Source: Candidatus Egaibacter danicus | GTDB taxonomy: Bacteria; Pseudomonadota; Gammaproteobacteria; Burkholderiales; Burkholderiaceae | Length of the DNA stretch: 10,745 nucleotides | Direction: 5' to 3' | NCBI GenBank assembly: GCA_011391115.1 | Contig: JAABRC010000030.1 | Location: 1 to 10,745 of the forward strand | In this document: positions 8,938 through 10,745 of the stretch, in pieces | How positions within the stretch are numbered: the stretch's first letter is position 1 | Layout of the letters: every line of letters begins with the position of its first letter | The notes under the pieces: generated by a model | What the model was told of the DNA's origin: nothing | The model's database searches: none | The model's input: the letters and a program-made list of their open reading frames with translations, nothing else | Made by a program: the position numbers and the translations under genes

Positions 8938-9404
8938 GCTTTTTCCAGCACCTTGTCTTCCGACTGGTCACGGACGACTTTCAGCCAGGATGAACGCCCT
9001 TGCAGTCTGCGATCAACGGCTACCTGAACGACGCGGATGGCACTCTTGCCTTCACGCATGCGCTCGCTGCCTTCAAACGCTTCGACCCAGACGCATCGCA
9101 TCTCGGGTTTGACTTCACAATTCCCGTTGGCACGCACACCGCCGCAAGGACCATTGCGCAAATTCTTCGGGCAATTCATGGAGCACGACATGCCAGTCGA
9201 ACTCAAAGCACATTGCCCGCACATCTGGCAGTCAAAGAGAAAACCTTTCACCACTTTTTCTACCGTGGCAACCGGCTTTTCCATCCGGTCATAACCAATC
9301 CACTTCCAGAGCGGATGCAGTCCAACAAACACCCGCTCAAACGCGTTGTAAAAGGTCTCCATACCAGCCGCATGACGCACCGACCAGCGGCGAACTGCGT
9401 ACAT
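8934..9404 (-). CDS. MetV-like Cys-rich protein (methylenetetrahydrofolate reductase C-terminal domain)
   Basis: This is a 156-residue protein of the zinc/iron-sulfur 'MTHFR C-terminal' family, which partners MetF in acetogen MetVF complexes. The core (about residues 57-105) holds eight Cys: C59, C62, C65, C74, C78, C87, C96 and C104, in the context DCQMCGQC...MSCSMNCP...GPCGG...NC...RC. The spacing suggests binding of an Fe-S cluster and/or zinc. The N-terminus (FYNAFERVFVGLHPLWKWIGYD) is aromatic and amphipathic and could be a docking surface. The gene lies directly upstream of the MetF-like gene with a 4-base overlap, which supports a two-subunit enzyme. Its ATG overlaps the previous stop by one base (TGATG). 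I infer that it passes electrons to or from the MetF flavin; the sequence does not prove this. Confidence 0.82.
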   Translation of the reverse strand: MYAVRRWSVRHAAGMETFYNAFERVFVGLHPLWKWIGYDRMEKPVATVEKVVKGFLFDCQMCGQCALSSTGMSCSMNCPKNLRNGPCGGVRANGNCEVKPEMRCVWVEAFEGSERMREGKSAIRVVQVAVDRRLQGRSSWLKVVRDQSEDKVLEKA

Positions 9405-9748
9405 CAGACTTCCCCTGCCGCTGCTGGCGTTTCTGGCGATGCACTGGATGCCTCTTCCAGGCCATGCGCACGGATCAGTCTCAACAAATCCTCATCGGAA
9501 TAACGGGATTCGATTCGATTCGCCTCAGCAGCAGCCTCGGCCTGAATATCGTCACTACAGCGACGCGGCTCGCTTCGCTTCCAGTCAGCCAGATAGTCTC
9601 CTGAACTGGCTTTGCCAGCACGCATCGCGGCCCGGTCGACCGCTTCCTGAAACCGGTGTGAAAGCTGGACCTTGGCAGTTTCCCGCCCCAGCTTCACAAC
9701 CACCTGGGCCGGCACATCACGCCATGAAATCACAATCAGTTTTGCCAT
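9404..9748 (-). CDS. Small 'virulence factor' family protein, function unknown
   Basis: A 114-residue protein I recognise as the family annotated 'virulence factor' (Virulence_fact), a name with no clear functional basis. It opens with a short beta-rich segment (KLIVISWRDVPAQVVVKLGRETAKVQLSHRFQEAVDRAAMRA) containing WRD, then a helical, charged part with ADWKRSE, and ends in an Ala/Pro/Ser-rich tail. There is no signal peptide, membrane helix or Cys. It overlaps the DUF1638 gene by 13 bases and the MetV-like gene by one base, so it is embedded in the operon. Given the corrinoid/folate neighbours, a role as a small accessory subunit is more plausible than virulence, but this is inference. Confidence 0.75.
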   Translation of the reverse strand: MAKLIVISWRDVPAQVVVKLGRETAKVQLSHRFQEAVDRAAMRAGKASSGDYLADWKRSEPRRCSDDIQAEAAAEANRIESRYSDEDLLRLIRAHGLEEASSASPETPAAAGEV

Positions 9749-10353
9749 GAAATAATCCCAACATGTGCACGGCGCAGGCTTTGCTCCAGCCCTCCATACC
9801 CCGTGACTCGGTATTCAAATTCAAGTCCAAGACGATCAGCAGCCCGCTGCCCGTCAGCAATGCCTTGCTGCGACTCCACCTGCGCCAGGTAAACCAGTTT
9901 TCGATAGTTGCCAAAGTACTGACTCATCAGCTCGGGGTGCCGGTCAATGCCCAGACCGTGTATCACCAGTCGCTCGAAATGCCGAAGCAGAAAATCTGTC
10001 AAATAGAAAGTGCCAGGCTCACGGTCAGCAAGCGCCTCAAAGACTGCGCTGCCAGCAAAAAACTCATAGCAATGCGCACCCGGTATCCGTTCGACGTGCT
10101 CTTCAGCAAGGACCGCATCAAGCAGCCCCCCAGTGCCGCAGTCCGCATAGGCCACAAACATGGAGGCGTAACGCTCCCGGTTGGCACGGATTTTTTCCCG
10201 CACGGCTGCAGGGATTTTTTCGGGCCGGTTATGTAATTCGGCCGGCAAACACTGCACATCCATGTGAGACCAGTCATTGACCTCCCGCAACGCAACGATT
10301 TCGCGTGCCAGTGCGCCACATGCGATGACCAGAGTGCCCGCAGCAGCGCCCAT
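9736..10353 (-). CDS. DUF1638 domain protein, corrinoid-operon accessory
   Basis: A member of the DUF1638 family, which has no defined function and is often found beside methylamine/corrinoid methyltransferase genes. The open frame reaches 10476, but that part overlaps the corrinoid gene. I place the start at the ATG 10351-10353, which has AAGG eight bases upstream and lies 10 bases after the corrinoid stop. This gives 205 residues starting MGAAAGTLVIACGAL. Conserved-looking polar residues are C12 (ACGAL), C35 and H41 (QCLPAELHNRPEKI), C72 (YADCGTGG) and H94/C95 (AHCYEFF). They could form a metal or cofactor site. There are no transmembrane helices or signal peptide. Its stop overlaps the next gene by 13 bases. 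The family call is fairly sure; a link to corrinoid handling comes from position only. Confidence 0.82.
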   Translation of the reverse strand: MGAAAGTLVIACGALAREIVALREVNDWSHMDVQCLPAELHNRPEKIPAAVREKIRANRERYASMFVAYADCGTGGLLDAVLAEEHVERIPGAHCYEFFAGSAVFEALADREPGTFYLTDFLLRHFERLVIHGLGIDRHPELMSQYFGNYRKLVYLAQVESQQGIADGQRAADRLGLEFEYRVTGYGGLEQSLRRAHVGIISWQN

Positions 10354-10361
10354 GACAGCAA

Positions 10362-10367
10362 CCTTAA
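10362..10367 (-). promoter_or_regulatory. Ribosome binding site deciding the DUF1638 start
   Basis: TTAAGG on the minus strand overlaps the corrinoid gene's TAA stop (10364-10366) and sits 8 bases before the ATG at 10351-10353. It favours that ATG over the longer frame starting at 10476. Confidence 0.6.
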
Positions 10368-10745
10368 GCCGCAGCTCCAGCGCGACGGGCAGCGATGAGC
10401 GTCTTGGCGGTCTCGACGGCAATGCCCGCGTCACGACAATAGGCATCGGCTCCCACCGCCTTGCCAAATTCCTCATTCAATGGCGCTCCACCAACGAGCA
10501 CGATGTAGTCATTGCGCAGACCTTTTTCCTTCAGCGTATCAATCACCACTTTCATGTAAGGCATGGTGGTGGTCAACAGCGCCGACAGGCCCAAAATATC
10601 CGGCTTGTGCTCTTCCAGAGCTGCCAGATATTTCTCGACAGGGTTGTTGATGCCCAGATCGATCACTTCGAAACCGGCACCTTCCATCATCATCGCAACC
10701 AGGTTCTTGCCAATGTCGTGAATATCCCCTTTCACAGTGCCGATC
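10364..10745 (-). CDS. Corrinoid (B12-binding) protein, 5' end beyond right edge
   Basis: Methyl carrier that accepts a methyl group on its cobalt from a substrate methyltransferase and hands it to the methyltetrahydrofolate methyltransferase. The visible part is the C-terminal Rossmann-like B12 domain. It reads IGTVKGDIHDIGKNLV with the cobalt-ligating His in DIHDIG, then LSALLTTTM (the SxL motif) and VGGAPLN (GG motif): the DxHxxG...SxL...GG signature. The frame is open to base 10744, and the GTG at 10733-10735 is the Val of the motif, not a start. The N-terminal helical cap, usually about 85-90 residues, is missing. It belongs to the MtgC/MttC/MtaC-like stand-alone corrinoid proteins and is too short for MetH. 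It stops 10 bases before the DUF1638 start and appears to head the visible operon. Confidence 0.93.
   Translation of the reverse strand, partial: IGTVKGDIHDIGKNLVAMMMEGAGFEVIDLGINNPVEKYLAALEEHKPDILGLSALLTTTMPYMKVVIDTLKEKGLRNDYIVLVGGAPLNEEFGKAVGADAYCRDAGIAVETAKTLIAARRAGAAA

Noticed and set aside
10354..10476. Longer N-terminus for the DUF1638 protein starting at 10476
   Set aside because: It would overlap the corrinoid gene by about 110 bases and add a Pro/Arg-rich segment unlike the family. The ATG at 10353 has a good ribosome binding site.
10364..10735. Corrinoid protein starting at the GTG at 10735
   Set aside because: That codon is the Val inside the conserved GTVKGDIHDIG motif, and the frame continues open to the window edge, so the gene is truncated by the window.

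Overview
The window is a gene-dense block from a Gram-negative bacterium, most likely a proteobacterium. The evidence is a Sec signal peptide on a periplasmic binding protein, and BetA, BetB and PchP sequences close to the Escherichia/Pseudomonas types. A betaproteobacterial (Burkholderiales-like) origin is my guess, not shown by the sequence. All eleven genes lie on the minus strand, so transcription runs from high to low coordinates. No tRNA, rRNA, mobile element or CRISPR array was seen, and no gene-free stretch exceeds about 135 bases.

Right half (about 10745 down to 4945): a tightly packed corrinoid/one-carbon operon. In transcription order it holds a B12-binding corrinoid protein (5' end outside the window), a DUF1638 protein, a small 'virulence factor' family protein, a Cys-rich MetV-like protein, a MetF-like methylenetetrahydrofolate reductase, a methyltetrahydrofolate:corrinoid methyltransferase, and a RACo-like iron-sulfur ATPase that would reactivate oxidised corrinoid. 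Four consecutive junctions overlap by 13, 1, 4 and 4 bases, which points to one translationally coupled unit.

Left half (4824 down to 1): a choline module. It holds the choline-binding protein ChoX, a strong intrinsic terminator, betaine aldehyde dehydrogenase BetB, choline dehydrogenase BetA, and the first 199 codons of a phosphorylcholine phosphatase (PchP) that runs off the left edge and has no signal peptide.

Proposed logic (inference): phosphorylcholine and choline are converted to glycine betaine by PchP, BetA and BetB. A methyl group of betaine, or of a similar quaternary amine, is then moved to the corrinoid protein by a substrate methyltransferase that is not in the window, probably an MttB/MtgB-family protein just beyond the right edge. 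The MtgA-like enzyme passes the methyl to tetrahydrofolate, MetF/MetV oxidises methyl-THF to methylene-THF, and the RACo-like protein keeps cobalt in the Co(I) state. The window would thus join choline oxidation to an anaerobe-style corrinoid demethylation route. The DUF1638 and 'virulence factor' proteins are parts of this system without an assigned role.
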